Of a stretch of 64,000 bases of DNA, positions 16,308 to 25,919 are shown piece by piece. Each line of letters opens with the position of its first letter. Within the stretch, counting starts at the first letter, position 1. The notes below the pieces were generated by a model that was not told where the DNA came from, made no database searches, and was given only the letters and a program-made list of their open reading frames with translations. Location of the stretch: positions 869,583-933,582 of the forward strand of contig NZ_KE332518.1 in the NCBI RefSeq assembly GCF_000413055.1. Reading direction: 5' to 3'. The translations under genes were made by a program, and so were the position numbers. The stretch comes from Treponema maltophilum ATCC 51939. GTDB taxonomy: Bacteria > Spirochaetota > Spirochaetia > Treponematales > Treponemataceae.

Positions 16308-17966
16308 TTACTTCCGTTCCAGCAAAAGCGTTTTGGTGGGGCAGTCGCACACTTCGCTCGGGCCGAAATACTGTATGGCGCCGGGGAAAGTATAGCTTGT
16401 GTCGATCGCCCATTTGTCGCGCTGCAAAGCGAACTTTTTAAACGGTTTGCCGTTCAATTCAACAAGCGCTTTTTTTATAACCGGCTTTTTGCTGCCGTGG
16501 CGCTGTTCCATGTTCATCATCATCGTAAGCGGAACGCCGCCCGCCGTCCATTCTTTTGCGCTTTTTACCAAATTGCGCACCGACGAAAGATAACCCGTTA
16601 CGCCGCCTGCAATCAAAATAAAGGCGTTGTAGCCCAATGCGTAGCAGTAGTCGGCATCGAAGTTTGAAGGGAAGGCGCAGCGTCCTTCGTAGCCGAAAAA
16701 GTGCGTGTACGAACTGAATTTGCCCTTGTAAGTGCCGGCCTTTTTCTTTTCGGCAAGGCGCTTGGCGACCGACAAGGCCAAAAGTTTTTCGGTGTCTATT
16801 CTGCTTACCTGTACGTTTCCGTGCGGATCGCGGTCGGCCAAAAACTGGTCGGCGATTGATTCGGGAAGCGAATCGAAGGCCTCAAATGAGGTTTGCGAAA
16901 GGTTCGTTTTAAGCCATGCTTTTTTTTCGTCGAAGTTTTTCAGCTTGGCAAATTCGTGTTGCTTCAGTGCCATCGTATCGTTCAGTTCGGCGATGAGAAC
17001 CTTCATTTCGGGAATGAATTCGACAAGACCTTCGGGAATAAGCACGATACCGAAGTTCTCTCCGTTTGCCGCGCGTTTGGTGATCACGGTGCAAATGCCT
17101 TCGACAATGCCGCGCAGGGTGGTTTTGTTTGCCGCAATTTCTTCGGAAATAAGGCAGATGTTCGGCTGGGTTTGCAGCGCGCATTCAAGCGCAATGTGGC
17201 TTGCAGACCTTCCCATCAGTTTTATAAAGTGCCAATATTTTTTTGCCGAATTCGCATCGCGGCCGATGTTGCCGATAAGTTCGGAAAACGTTTTGCACGC
17301 GGTATCGAAGCCGAAGCTCGTTTCGATGAGAGCGTTTTTCAAATCGCCGTCTATGGTTTTCGGAACGCCGATAACCTGCGTGGGAATTTTATTTTGTATA
17401 AAGTATTCGGCTAAAAGCGCCGCGTTCGTGTTCGAATCGTCGCCGCCGATAATAACCAGCGCATCGAGTTTATTTGCCTTTGCGTTTTTTGCGGCCGCCG
17501 CATATTGCTCGTCGGTTTCTATTTTCGTGCGGCCGGAACCGATAATGTCAAAGCCGCCGGTATTCCGGTATTCGTCGATTATTTTGTCGGTGAATTTGAT
17601 GAATTTGTTTTCAAGCAATCCGGAAGGTCCGCCCAAAAAGCCGAGCAGAACGGAATCGACGTTGCCTTTTTTTATCGCGTCGTATAAACCGCAGATAACG
17701 TTGTGCCCGCCGGGCGCTTGTCCGCCGGAAAGGATAACGCCCGCTTTTATTTTCTTTAGAGCGTTCGCGTTCTTTCCTTTTTGTACTTGAGCGAGCGGTT
17801 TGCCGTAGGTGTTTTCAAAAAGCTTTTTTAATTCTTCGGTGTCGGAAACGGCTTGAGTTTTTTTGCCGAAGCTTAATGTAAGGTTTTCAACCTTGCCGCC
17901 CAGTACGGCCGGAAGTTTGGGTTTGTACGCATAGCGCGCAGTTTGCAGCGCGGAAACGGTTTTCAT
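16308..17966 (-). CDS. pfp: Pyrophosphate-dependent 6-phosphofructokinase
   Basis: Phosphorylates fructose 6-phosphate with PPi instead of ATP in glycolysis, typical of spirochaetes. 552 aa, the long PFP type. The nucleotide/PPi loop reads [16 protein letters not shown], and [10 protein letters not shown] carries the second Asp (GGDDS rather than GGDGS) that marks PPi specificity. PKTIDGDL contains the catalytic Asp, and [14 protein letters not shown] and EGLVEFIPE are further family blocks. The start ATG 17966 has AGGAGA upstream, and a TATAAT on the minus strand lies at 17987-17992, about 20 nt before the start. The gene stands alone, with a hairpin after its stop. Confidence 0.95.
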   Translation of the reverse strand: MKTVSALQTARYAYKPKLPAVLGGKVENLTLSFGKKTQAVSDTEELKKLFENTYGKPLAQVQKGKNANALKKIKAGVILSGGQAPGGHNVICGLYDAIKKGNVDSVLLGFLGGPSGLLENKFIKFTDKIIDEYRNTGGFDIIGSGRTKIETDEQYAAAAKNAKANKLDALVIIGGDDSNTNAALLAEYFIQNKIPTQVIGVPKTIDGDLKNALIETSFGFDTACKTFSELIGNIGRDANSAKKYWHFIKLMGRSASHIALECALQTQPNICLISEEIAANKTTLRGIVEGICTVITKRAANGENFGIVLIPEGLVEFIPEMKVLIAELNDTMALKQHEFAKLKNFDEKKAWLKTNLSQTSFEAFDSLPESIADQFLADRDPHGNVQVSRIDTEKLLALSVAKRLAEKKKAGTYKGKFSSYTHFFGYEGRCAFPSNFDADYCYALGYNAFILIAGGVTGYLSSVRNLVKSAKEWTAGGVPLTMMMNMEQRHGSKKPVIKKALVELNGKPFKKFALQRDKWAIDTSYTFPGAIQYFGPSEVCDCPTKTLLLERK

Positions 17967-18065
17967 AAATGAATTTCTCCTTATTGATTATACGGAATAC
18001 CCTCATTTTAACGGAACGCGCAGGAAAATACAAGACTTACAAATACTTCAATACGTCCGCAATAA

Positions 18066-18246
18066 GGGACGGCGAGTTTTGTACGCTAGGAATGCAAAAA
18101 CGGTACACAGACGAGGGGCTGACCGCGAGGCGTTTTGAGCGTTTTTCTCGGGTGATTTTACCTATAAAGCTCAACCACGCCGTATGCGGGCAGACCTCGC
18201 CTTGAAGTTATTTTGGCATTAGCCGATTTTCAAAACTCGCCGTCCC
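18066..18246. repeat. 181-bp non-coding element bounded by 16-bp inverted repeats
   Basis: GGGACGGCGAGTTTTG at 18066-18081 is the exact reverse complement of CAAAACTCGCCGTCCC at 18231-18246. Shorter nested complementarity lies inside (GGCGTTTTGAGC against GCTCAACCACGCC). The element fills the gap between the cls stop codon (3 nt away) and the pfp promoter. No protein is convincingly encoded; a 78-codon open frame across it looks random. It could be a structured RNA, a processing/termination signal, or a miniature mobile element. Confidence 0.6.
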
Positions 18247-18249
18247 GGC

Positions 18250-19764
18250 TTACATCAGCGGTGAAAACAGGCGGCAAAAGCTCCACCACGCTTTTTGAAT
18301 AAGCGGGCGGCTGTTCAGCCAATCAAGTGTGTATTCGGTGCAGCCCGCTCTGTCGTTAAAAAACACGGCCGAATATTTTTTTGCGAATCCTTCGTCATAA
18401 AAAAACACGTTCGCTTCGTAGTGCAATTCAAAGCTGCGGCTGTCTATGTTGCACGAACCGATCGTAACGATTTTATCGTCGGTTATAAGCGTTTTTGCGT
18501 GAATAAATCCCGGGTACTTATAAAACCGTACGCCGCAAGCCGAAAGATCACGCATATAAGCGCATGCGGCGGCTTTTACATAGAATTTATCCCATCGGCC
18601 GGGCACCATAATCGATACTTCTATCCCCGAGCTTGCCGCAATCTTTACGGCCGAAAAAAAAGCCGCATCGGGCGTAAAATACGGCGTTTGAATACGCACG
18701 CTTTTTTTTGCAATCATAATCATACGAATCATCGCATCTTTTATTTCCGTTCGTCCTCTGTTATCCGGGCCCGACGCTACAACTTGTGTAGGGATGCGTT
18801 CGGTTACGGCGGGAACATCCGTTTTTAGTTCGCGCAAAATATTTTTGTTTGCCGAATTGATTTTTTTGCGCATGACGGCGGGGGTCGCCCATGACTTTGC
18901 GGTGAATTTTTTTTTGCCGCTTGCAACCGCATACCAGTCGACTACGAATAAACTTAAAAGTGAAGGGACGCAGCTTCCCGTCAATCGGACATGGGTGTCG
19001 CGCCACACGAATTTTCCCAAGCCCGCGTATTCGTTGCCGATGTTAAAACCGCCCGTGTAGGCGATGTTTCCGTCTATAATCACGATTTTGCGGTGATTTC
19101 TGAAATTAAGCGACCATGGACTTCCGGTTTTTATCGGAAAAAACGGCAACGTCATGCCGCCCGCCTTATCGAGCCGGGCAAAAAAAGAGCGCGGCGTCGT
19201 AAGAGAGCCCATGTCGTCGTACAAAAGCCTGATTTCAAGGCCTTCCTGCGCTTTTTTGCACAGCAGGTTTAGAAATTCCCGTCCGGTTGCGTCATTGCGT
19301 ACGATAAAGTACTGCAAATAGATGAACGTCGTCGCCCGTTCTATGTCGCGGTACAGCGACGCGAATTTTTCCTGTCCCGAGGTAAAAATGTGCGCGGTTT
19401 CGGCAAAGGTTACGGGGCTGTTACCGTATATGAGGTTTAAGTGTATGAGCGAGCTGTATTCGTTCATAACCATGTTCGGCAATTTGCCGGCCTGCGATGC
19501 AAAAAAGTTTTCCTGCGCCTGCATAAGTTGAGCGGTTTCGTCTTTTACATATTTTTTTGCGATTTCCATTTTGCGCGTTTTTGTAAAAAAATGACCGCTG
19601 AACAAAAAGTATAAAACGATGCCCAAGCCCGGCAAAAAGCTGAGCGTCAGTATCCATGCAAAACGCCGGCCCGAATCCTGTTTTTCAAAAAACAAAATAA
19701 ATAAGATAAACATATAGTTTATTGCGCTTATTATGTTGATGAAAATCGGCCAAAAATTTTCCAT
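18250..19764 (-). CDS. cls: Cardiolipin synthase (PLD superfamily)
   Basis: 504 aa membrane enzyme joining two phosphatidylglycerols, or related lipids, to cardiolipin. Two N-terminal helices (NIISAINYMFILFILFF and LTLSFLPGLGIVLYFLF) precede two phospholipase D HKD motifs: HRKIVIIDGNIAYTGGFN near residue 226 and HAKTLITDDKIVTIGSCN near residue 420. Order, spacing and length fit bacterial ClsA/Cls. It follows the PEGA-protein gene by 32 nt on the same strand. The exact substrate pair is not certain from sequence. Confidence 0.9.
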   Translation of the reverse strand: MENFWPIFINIISAINYMFILFILFFEKQDSGRRFAWILTLSFLPGLGIVLYFLFSGHFFTKTRKMEIAKKYVKDETAQLMQAQENFFASQAGKLPNMVMNEYSSLIHLNLIYGNSPVTFAETAHIFTSGQEKFASLYRDIERATTFIYLQYFIVRNDATGREFLNLLCKKAQEGLEIRLLYDDMGSLTTPRSFFARLDKAGGMTLPFFPIKTGSPWSLNFRNHRKIVIIDGNIAYTGGFNIGNEYAGLGKFVWRDTHVRLTGSCVPSLLSLFVVDWYAVASGKKKFTAKSWATPAVMRKKINSANKNILRELKTDVPAVTERIPTQVVASGPDNRGRTEIKDAMIRMIMIAKKSVRIQTPYFTPDAAFFSAVKIAASSGIEVSIMVPGRWDKFYVKAAACAYMRDLSACGVRFYKYPGFIHAKTLITDDKIVTIGSCNIDSRSFELHYEANVFFYDEGFAKKYSAVFFNDRAGCTEYTLDWLNSRPLIQKAWWSFCRLFSPLM

Positions 19765-19796
19765 TCGTTTTTACTCCTTTTGCCGAAGCGGTGCGC

Positions 19797-21431
19797 CTAA
19801 TACAATAATGCGGCTCCCATGCGGAAGGACAGGGCGTGTTTTGCCGCGGCCGAATCATACGAATAATACAGTCCGGCAAAGGGCATGCATGCCGAATCGC
19901 GCGCGGGGGGCAAAAACGCAAACTCCGTGCCGCTGTTCAGTACGCCGTATTCGTTCATGCCGTTTGCGTTGAAAGGAAAAAGGCAGGAAGCGAAAACGTG
20001 CAGCGAATAAAAATCCCTTTGAAAAGCACACGACAGTCCCGTTTTAAGTTTTCCCGCGAGCGCGTTTATAATGCCGCGCTCGTCCCCGAATACCGCTTCT
20101 TCGGCTACCGTTACGCATACCGGCCCTATTTCGGCGGCCGTAGCAACGCCTGCGCTTAATCCCGTTTCGTTAAATAAAGCCGATGCCCTCGCCGATGAAT
20201 AACCGTAGCGCACGAGGAATCCGTAATAAAACGGTTTTGCGTTCAGTGCGGCTTTTGCGGCCGCCTGCACGACAAAGGGGCTTTGCGTTTCCGACCGTAT
20301 TTCGGTTCCGATGGTGCACGACAGTTCCAAAAAGCGTAAAGGCGTGCCGGCAAAGGATACGAAAAGCGGTGCCGAATTAAAGCCTTGCGGTACGGTTTGA
20401 TTTCCGCCTTTTGTGCCGCCGAGCAAAAAATCGGCTCCCGCACTGAACGCGCAATATATGCCGCCCTTGGGTATAAGGCGTACCGAAGGTACCGTACCCG
20501 ATGCGCTTCCGCCTGCCGCGGCAGCAATCAGCGGATAAAACAAAGAACGGTCGATTGTAACCGGGATTTCTTTTGTTGCCGAAAATGACAGGCTTTCGCC
20601 GCCTTGAACACCGGTTTCTCCGCGCGCCTTTATGCGCGCAGTATACGTGCCGTCCTTTACGATTTGTCCGTTTTCGGCTCGGCCGTCCCACGCGCATTCC
20701 TGATTTTCCCGTGTAAAGGGGCCGACGCGGCGCCGGTATACGATTCTGTCCGAAGCATCGTATACTTCCAATTCGCCGTCGCCTTCGGCCGTTACGGAAA
20801 AATAAAAGCGGCACAAGCCCAAAGCGCCCGGATTATGCGGATTAAAGCGGCGCATCGATGATGAAAAAGAACGTACTTCAAAATCGGCCGGCTGCAAATG
20901 AAAGTCAAGGTCGACGCTCGCGGCACGGAATACATATACGTTTCGGCTTTCGCTTTTTTTACCGAATTTTTTTACTTCAACCGTATGGGAACCTTCGCTT
21001 ACTTTTAAAGTCCATTCGGAACTTCGCACGCCGTCCACGTACAATTCGGCACCGGGTTCGTCGGTTTTTACGCGCAAAATACCGGTAATTTCTTCCAACT
21101 GCGCCCATAGTATGTATTTACTGCCGCCTTCAAAGTCGCATTCGTATTCCTGCGTATAATAGCCTTTTTTTTCGATGCGCAGTATGTAGCTGCCGGGAAC
21201 GGTATCTTCCAATACGAGGGGGGCGCTTCCTTTGAATACGTTGTTAAGATATATTTCGGCTGCGGATACGTTTGTGCGTATGTCGAGCGTTAAAACGGAA
21301 GGCGAAAAAGACGGAAGTTCCCGTGTGCGGATTTCAAGATCCGATGCCGCGGTTTTTCCCGCCGACAAAAAAACGGCCGCCGCAAAAAGCAATAATCTTT
21401 GAGCGCTTTGCATGTACTCATCATAGCGCAT
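19797..21431 (-). CDS. PEGA-domain exported protein
   Basis: 544 aa. A signal peptide (LLLFAAAVFLSAGKTAAS) is followed by two PEGA-type repeats: SAAEIYLNNVFKGSAPLVLEDTVPGSYILRIEKKGY at about 55-90, and GAELYVDGVRSSEWTLKVSEGSHTVEVKK at about 125-155. A FlgD-like segment comes next (FYFSVTAEGDGELEVYDASDRIVYRR ... WDGRAENGQIVKDGTYTARIKA), then a long C-terminal part with alternating strands. PEGA domains are found on surface proteins. The start could also be the ATG at 21413, which puts the hydrophobic core nearer the terminus. The gene abuts the radC stop codon with no spacer, suggesting co-transcription. Confidence 0.75.
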   Translation of the reverse strand: MRYDEYMQSAQRLLLFAAAVFLSAGKTAASDLEIRTRELPSFSPSVLTLDIRTNVSAAEIYLNNVFKGSAPLVLEDTVPGSYILRIEKKGYYTQEYECDFEGGSKYILWAQLEEITGILRVKTDEPGAELYVDGVRSSEWTLKVSEGSHTVEVKKFGKKSESRNVYVFRAASVDLDFHLQPADFEVRSFSSSMRRFNPHNPGALGLCRFYFSVTAEGDGELEVYDASDRIVYRRRVGPFTRENQECAWDGRAENGQIVKDGTYTARIKARGETGVQGGESLSFSATKEIPVTIDRSLFYPLIAAAAGGSASGTVPSVRLIPKGGIYCAFSAGADFLLGGTKGGNQTVPQGFNSAPLFVSFAGTPLRFLELSCTIGTEIRSETQSPFVVQAAAKAALNAKPFYYGFLVRYGYSSARASALFNETGLSAGVATAAEIGPVCVTVAEEAVFGDERGIINALAGKLKTGLSCAFQRDFYSLHVFASCLFPFNANGMNEYGVLNSGTEFAFLPPARDSACMPFAGLYYSYDSAAAKHALSFRMGAALLY

Positions 21432-22121
21432 TTACCGCTGAAAAACCAGCCCGTTTTCGACAAAACTGAAGTAATCGGACACTGTGATAATAATGTGGTC
21501 GAGCAAGTGAATGCCGAGCAGTTCCGATACTTTCAGCAGCCTGTGCGTTATGTCGATGTCTTTGTCCGAGGGGTCGGCTCTTCCCGACGGATGGTTGTGC
21601 GACAAAATAACCGCTGCCGCGCGCTCTTTAAGCGGCTCGGCGAATACTTCGCGCGGATGAATGAGCGTTTGGTTCAATATGCCGACGCTCACCGTGCGGA
21701 TATTCATAACTTCCTGTGCTCCGTTGAGCGAAACGCACAAAAAATGCTCCTGTTTTTCGAGCGTATAATGGCGTAAAAGCGGCAGCACGTCGGTCGGGCT
21801 GTTTATTTTTATTCCTTTGGCCGAATTCAAGCGCTTGCCCAATTCTATCGCGGCGGCAATAATGCATGCTTTTCCGGCTCCGATGCCGCGGGTGTTCAAA
21901 AGCTTTTCCGTGAGGTTTTCATCGCCGGCCGTCTGCAAAATGTGCAGTACTTTTCCCGATAATTGTCTGACCGGAATATTCTGCGAACCGAAACCTAAAA
22001 GCACCATAATCAATTCCTGCGTACTTAAACTGTGCGCGCCTTCGGCAAGCAGTATTTCGCGCGCCTGCGGTTTTTTACTGTCTTTAAGTGTCAGTTCCGA
22101 CAAAGAATAAACATTTTCCAT
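21432..22121 (-). CDS. radC: RadC/JAB-family protein
   Basis: 229 aa RadC. An N-terminal helix-hairpin-helix part (KKPQAREILLAEGAHSLSTQELIMVLLGFG, with LLNTRGIGAGKACIIAAAIELGKR) precedes the MPN/JAB+ metalloprotease-like domain with E...HNHPSGRADPSDKD near residues 165-185, in which the two His, the Ser and the Asp match the zinc-binding motif. Despite the name, a DNA repair role is not established. AAGGATGG precedes the start ATG. Downstream genes follow directly, so radC may head an operon with the PEGA protein and cls. Confidence 0.93.
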   Translation of the reverse strand: MENVYSLSELTLKDSKKPQAREILLAEGAHSLSTQELIMVLLGFGSQNIPVRQLSGKVLHILQTAGDENLTEKLLNTRGIGAGKACIIAAAIELGKRLNSAKGIKINSPTDVLPLLRHYTLEKQEHFLCVSLNGAQEVMNIRTVSVGILNQTLIHPREVFAEPLKERAAAVILSHNHPSGRADPSDKDIDITHRLLKVSELLGIHLLDHIIITVSDYFSFVENGLVFQR

Positions 22122-22179
22122 AATCCATCCTTAATTCCGTTTTAAAAAAACACGGTCTCATATTTATTATAGGGCTCGA

Positions 22180-22208
22180 TTGCATTTTTCCTTAATACAA
22201 AGTATAGT
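22180..22208 (+). promoter_or_regulatory. Promoter for leaderless GTG gene
   Basis: TTGCAT at 22180-22185 and TATAGT at 22203-22208 with a 17-bp spacer. The GTG start at 22215 begins 6 nt after the -10 box, so transcription would begin at or next to the start codon. No Shine-Dalgarno is present. Confidence 0.6.
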
Positions 22209-22214
22209 TTATGC

Positions 22215-22829
22215 GTGAAAAAATCATACATGTTTGTGCCGATTTTTGCCTGTGCCGCGCTGTTTTTTTCGTGCGTTTCTCTTTCACCGTTACGGCGGGA
22301 AGGGCAAAACGCCGTTGCGGCAAAGGAACTTGCCTTTCCTTCAGTCGTTATTGCCGATGCGGGAATTAAAACGGCTTCGGCTTTGGAAGCGTTTTTTATT
22401 GCCGAAGTTCCCGATGCGGATGTTTTAAAAGTGCGGCGCTTGGCGGCTTTGTATATAATCGAAGCTTCGTTTGAAGGAATCAATTCCGACATAGCTTTTG
22501 CGCAAATGTGTTTGGAAACGGGATTTTTACGTTTCGGCGGTTTAATAACCGAAGATATGTATAATTTTTGCGGCTTGGGCGCAATAGACGAAAACAATCC
22601 CGGCTGCCGCTTTAATTCCGAACAGGAAGGCGTGCGCGCTCATATTCAGCATTTAAAAGCCTACGGAAGCACTGAAGATCTGCGCATGCCGCTTGCCGAT
22701 CCGCGCTACCGCTGGGTGCAGCCGAAAGGGAAGGCTCCCGACGTGTATGCGCTGAGCGGCACATGGGCGTCCGACCGGCAGTACGGCGAAAAGCTCGCCG
22801 GCATTTTAAAGCGCATGGCGCGCTTTTAA
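22215..22829 (+). CDS. Glucosaminidase-domain lipoprotein (peptidoglycan hydrolase)
   Basis: 204 aa, GTG start. A lipoprotein signal ends LFFSC (Cys ~20). The rest is a GH73-type glucosaminidase domain: RRLAALYIIEASFEGINSDIAFAQMCLETGFLRFGG contains the likely catalytic Glu (~101), followed by YNFCGLGAI and SEQEGVRAHIQHLKAYGS, both typical of this family (LytD/FlgJ-type muramidase fold). It should cleave cell-wall glycan in the periplasm. The gene is monocistronic, convergent with the UMP kinase gene 20 nt away. An overlapping ATG at 22211 is out of frame. Confidence 0.85.
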   Translation: MKKSYMFVPIFACAALFFSCVSLSPLRREGQNAVAAKELAFPSVVIADAGIKTASALEAFFIAEVPDADVLKVRRLAALYIIEASFEGINSDIAFAQMCLETGFLRFGGLITEDMYNFCGLGAIDENNPGCRFNSEQEGVRAHIQHLKAYGSTEDLRMPLADPRYRWVQPKGKAPDVYALSGTWASDRQYGEKLAGILKRMARF

Positions 22830-22848
22830 AACCCGTTAAAAAAAACGC

Positions 22849-23568
22849 TCAGTGAATCAGCGTGCCGAAAAACGGCTTTTCATTTAAAATCGCAAGCATA
22901 TTATTGATATCTTTTCCGCCCGCGCATATGACCGAAATGCCCGCTTTGTCGGCTTTTTTGCTTGCAACCGGATCGAAGGGGCAATTTTTACCGGGCACCC
23001 ATTCTTCGCCGACCATGTGCAAAAAGTCCTTCCACAAAATATCGTCCAAGGGCTTTGCGGCCGGATTCTTTTTGGGATCGTCGCTGTATACTTTTTCGAT
23101 GTTTGAAAGATTGACAACCGTTTTCGCTCCGAAGCGTTCGGCCAAATATACGGCGTCCGTGTCGGTCGAAAAGCCGGGCTTCCATCCTGCGGCAACCAAA
23201 ATGCGTCCGGTAAAATTAAAGTCGGCGGTCGGATCGCAGACAACGGGATCCACGCATACATCGGAAAAAACGGCTTTTAAAAGCTGCGCGTTAAGGCGGG
23301 TTGCCATAATGCCCAGCCAATCGGCTTCGTTATTGTCGTATTGAATTGAAGAACGTTCGCCGGAGCCTGCACTCGACAGCGAACATACGCTGCGGTAGGA
23401 ATTTTGATACAGGCGCGCCGGAGCGCCCCCGCCGACAACGAGAATAAGTTTACGCTGCGCATCTTCGTTAAGCCATGAGCGGATCATCGCCGCAAACGCC
23501 GTTAAAAATGCCGTATCCGGTTCCGCCGGCGCCACAATCGAACCTCCGACCGATAAAACCTTAATCAT
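22849..23568 (-). CDS. pyrH: UMP kinase, archaeal-like type
   Basis: Amino-acid-kinase fold enzyme converting UMP to UDP. 239 aa. Landmarks: N-terminal KVLSVGGSIVAP, LILVVGGGAPARLYQN, NEADWLGIMATRLNA, GWKPGFSTDTDAVYLAERFGAKTVVNLSNIEKVYSDDPKKNPAAK, and the C-terminal VICAGGKDINNMLAILN. The short form without the usual bacterial PyrH N-terminal extension resembles the archaeal/spirochaetal UMP kinases. It lies 24 nt after the transglutaminase-like gene on the same strand, at the end of the cysS-sigma gene run. Confidence 0.88.
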   Translation of the reverse strand: MIKVLSVGGSIVAPAEPDTAFLTAFAAMIRSWLNEDAQRKLILVVGGGAPARLYQNSYRSVCSLSSAGSGERSSIQYDNNEADWLGIMATRLNAQLLKAVFSDVCVDPVVCDPTADFNFTGRILVAAGWKPGFSTDTDAVYLAERFGAKTVVNLSNIEKVYSDDPKKNPAAKPLDDILWKDFLHMVGEEWVPGKNCPFDPVASKKADKAGISVICAGGKDINNMLAILNEKPFFGTLIH

Positions 23569-23592
23569 ATTATCATTCCTCCCTTAAAACTT

Positions 23593-25269
23593 TTAATATA
23601 TTCCCGTTACGGCGGCATCCTGCCAGTATGAACTGTACTTGACGCTGCCGGCGGTCGTTTCTTCCCAAATAGACTGAAGCGCATAGGATTTGGGCCGGTA
23701 TACTTTTTTGCCCGTCACGTGCGCCGGTTTTATATTGTTCCATCCGCGCGAAAACGTAATATGCTGGGCGTCCGAATTGCCGAAGTAAAAATCGGCTGCG
23801 GATTCGGGCTTTTGAAAGGCTTTATACGCCAAACCCGCGCCCAATGCCGGATCGGCGGGAATCCAGCCCACCTCGTCGATGTAGAATTCGCACCACCAAT
23901 GATTGCGGCTTTGCATGTCGGAATCGACCAAAATACCGCCGTTCGTAAGGGAAGGAATACCCGCGGCGCGCAAAAGCGCCGTATACAAAACCGCCATATC
24001 GTAGGCGTCGGCCTTTTTGGAAGACAGCGAACGCAAAACGTTCGTGTCGCCGCTTTGTGTGTTTTGCGACACCCTCATGTTTTTGATGAGCCATGTATAT
24101 AAAAGTTTTGCCTGTACAAAGGGATTTTTTTCGTTTTTTATAATCGATGCGGCCAATTCCCGCACGGCTTTGTTATCGGAAGGGGTGACGGCGTTGCTTT
24201 TCAAATACGATGCGTACATTTTTTTTGTTTCTTCACTGACGGATTTTACCGCCGATGCTTGAATCTGCGAATGCACGGCGTATACGGTCAGCACAAAGGT
24301 GTGAGAAAAATTCAACTTTTTCCCGATCGCTTCGTGCAGGCTCACTTGGTGTACAAGCGTGTTCATATAGCGCGGAATCGACGGTTCCGGGTTTGAATTG
24401 ACAATCGTAACCGCTTTTTGAGCCGACGTTATCTGCGGCAGCGGGATAAAGAGCGTCAAAAGTGAATTCGTTTCGGCTTGAGCGTCGCTTATGTCGGCCG
24501 CAACTTTTACCGAATACGTGTGCATGTCCGCATAAGTCTTTGAACCGGCCGAAGACGAAACGGTAAAGTCGAAGCCTGAGCTTTTGCCGTAATCGGTTTC
24601 GACGAAAACCTGTCCGGTTGCCGCTCCGTCGGGAACGCGCACTTGCAGCCGCGTGTCGCTCCAAAAGACGTAATCGGAATCGAATTCGGAACAGGGAATA
24701 AGCAACGTTTCACGGTCGGGAGCGTTGTACGCGGAAGTAAACAGTACGCGCGAGTTTCCCCGCAGCGATCCGAAGTCGGTGCCCGTGATCGTTATAAGAC
24801 TTCCGATTTGAGCCGTCTTTTTTTGAACGGATTCTATAAACGGAATTGCGGTTGCCGGGATGCGGCTGACCGGAACGGGGATGGTTTGCCTATTCGCAAA
24901 AATTTCGGCTTCGGAACGTCCGTTTTTTGTCGTTACGTATACCAAGCCGTCTTCCACATTGTAGGGAAGCACCGCTTTTATCGACGTGTCCGTCCATACA
25001 AGATACGACGATGTTGTAAGCCGGCAGCCGGCGATTTCCACGTAAGAATCGCTTTCTTTTGAAGATCCGAAATTTTTACCCGTCAGCGTTATAATTTCGC
25101 CCGGTTCTCCTACCGCCGGATGTATGCCCGTCAGCACGGGAGCTTGCCGGCGCGCCGTCGACAGAAAAAAAAACACATAGACTGCAAGAGCGATAATGCC
25201 CGCCGTCGAAGCTATTCTGACGAGCGGGTGTTTGCGGAACCGGTAAAGGAACTTGTCTAAAAGACTCAC
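23593..25269 (-). CDS. IPT/TIG membrane protein with transglutaminase-like domain lacking catalytic Cys
   Basis: 558 aa. One N-terminal membrane helix (IASTAGIIALAVYVFFFL) anchors an extracytoplasmic part with two IPT/TIG domains, about 40-125 (GIHPAVGEPGEIITLTGKNFG) and 140-240 (QIGSLITITGTDFG). A transglutaminase-like domain follows at about 360-480. Around residue 420 the sequence reads KADAYDMAVLYTALLRAAGIPS; the position normally held by the nucleophilic Cys (nine before ALLR) is Ala. The His (NHWWCEFY) and Asp (WIPADPALG) regions remain, so catalysis is doubtful and a binding or sensing role is likely. It overlaps the anti-sigma gene by 4 nt (ATGA), making translational coupling likely. 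Confidence 0.8.
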   Translation of the reverse strand: MSLLDKFLYRFRKHPLVRIASTAGIIALAVYVFFFLSTARRQAPVLTGIHPAVGEPGEIITLTGKNFGSSKESDSYVEIAGCRLTTSSYLVWTDTSIKAVLPYNVEDGLVYVTTKNGRSEAEIFANRQTIPVPVSRIPATAIPFIESVQKKTAQIGSLITITGTDFGSLRGNSRVLFTSAYNAPDRETLLIPCSEFDSDYVFWSDTRLQVRVPDGAATGQVFVETDYGKSSGFDFTVSSSAGSKTYADMHTYSVKVAADISDAQAETNSLLTLFIPLPQITSAQKAVTIVNSNPEPSIPRYMNTLVHQVSLHEAIGKKLNFSHTFVLTVYAVHSQIQASAVKSVSEETKKMYASYLKSNAVTPSDNKAVRELAASIIKNEKNPFVQAKLLYTWLIKNMRVSQNTQSGDTNVLRSLSSKKADAYDMAVLYTALLRAAGIPSLTNGGILVDSDMQSRNHWWCEFYIDEVGWIPADPALGAGLAYKAFQKPESAADFYFGNSDAQHITFSRGWNNIKPAHVTGKKVYRPKSYALQSIWEETTAGSVKYSSYWQDAAVTGIY

Positions 25270-25919
25270 TTGAACGAACCCTCGGCGCCGTATGAGGGAA
25301 GTTTTATATCGACATTTTGGGCAAAGGGTATGTGCGAAACGCCTGTCAGAGGAATTTGCATCGCCGACTCGTTTGAAGATGAAAGTTGAGGCTTAAATAC
25401 GTCCATCGCCGTCAATTTGGGCATATCGATATTGACCGTATAGTCGGTCCCCAGCGCGGAAGCCAAAGACGAGGCGGGAAGGGTTTCGCTCGAAAAAACG
25501 CCGCCGTTGCGTATCGGTTCGGCGCGAACGGCCGCCGTACTTACGGCTGCAGGGTATGAGCTTTGTGCGGTTTTTCCGAAAAACCGCAGGGGAAGGGCAA
25601 CGGCAAGGGCTAAAACGGCCGCGGCCGGAACCAGCTTTACGGAAAAAGACAGGGCCGAAAAAGGCTTGTCCGGCATAACGACGGTTTTATAGCTGAGCTG
25701 CGCTTTTAATCGTAAATAGCCTTCGGCAAGACGGCTGTCGGAAAGATCGCTGCTTGCGGCATCGCTTTCGAGCGCTTTGCGCAAAAACAAATAATGCTCC
25801 AAAACTTTTCGGCAGTGCGGACAGCCTTCCGTGTGCTTTTCGAATTCCGTTTTAAAAGGCTCTTGAAGCTCGTTATCCGCGTATAAACAATGAATATCTT
25901 TACCGGGGCAAGTAGACAT
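25266..25919 (-). CDS. Zinc-binding anti-sigma factor (zf-HC2 type)
   Basis: 217 aa. The N-terminal cytoplasmic domain carries the ZAS motif H-x3-C-x2-C (KHTEGCPHCRKVL, residues ~29-40) plus CPGKDIHCLYAD. A membrane helix at about 90-112 (LVPAAAVLALAVALPLRFF) precedes a ~100-residue extracytoplasmic tail rich in Ser/Pro. It should hold the adjacent ECF sigma factor at the membrane until an envelope signal releases it. It starts 20 nt inside the sigma gene and ends in a 4-nt overlap with the transglutaminase-like gene, so all three are one transcription unit. Confidence 0.88.
   Translation of the reverse strand: MSTCPGKDIHCLYADNELQEPFKTEFEKHTEGCPHCRKVLEHYLFLRKALESDAASSDLSDSRLAEGYLRLKAQLSYKTVVMPDKPFSALSFSVKLVPAAAVLALAVALPLRFFGKTAQSSYPAAVSTAAVRAEPIRNGGVFSSETLPASSLASALGTDYTVNIDMPKLTAMDVFKPQLSSSNESAMQIPLTGVSHIPFAQNVDIKLPSYGAEGSFK

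Noticed and set aside
16732-17790. 352-codon plus-strand open frame opposite the phosphofructokinase
   Set aside because: Antisense shadow of PFP; low-complexity Ser/Phe-rich translation without a family match.
17969-18205. 78-codon plus-strand ORF between pfp and cls
   Set aside because: Covers the inverted-repeat element, has no ribosome site and no domain; non-coding structure explains the stretch better.
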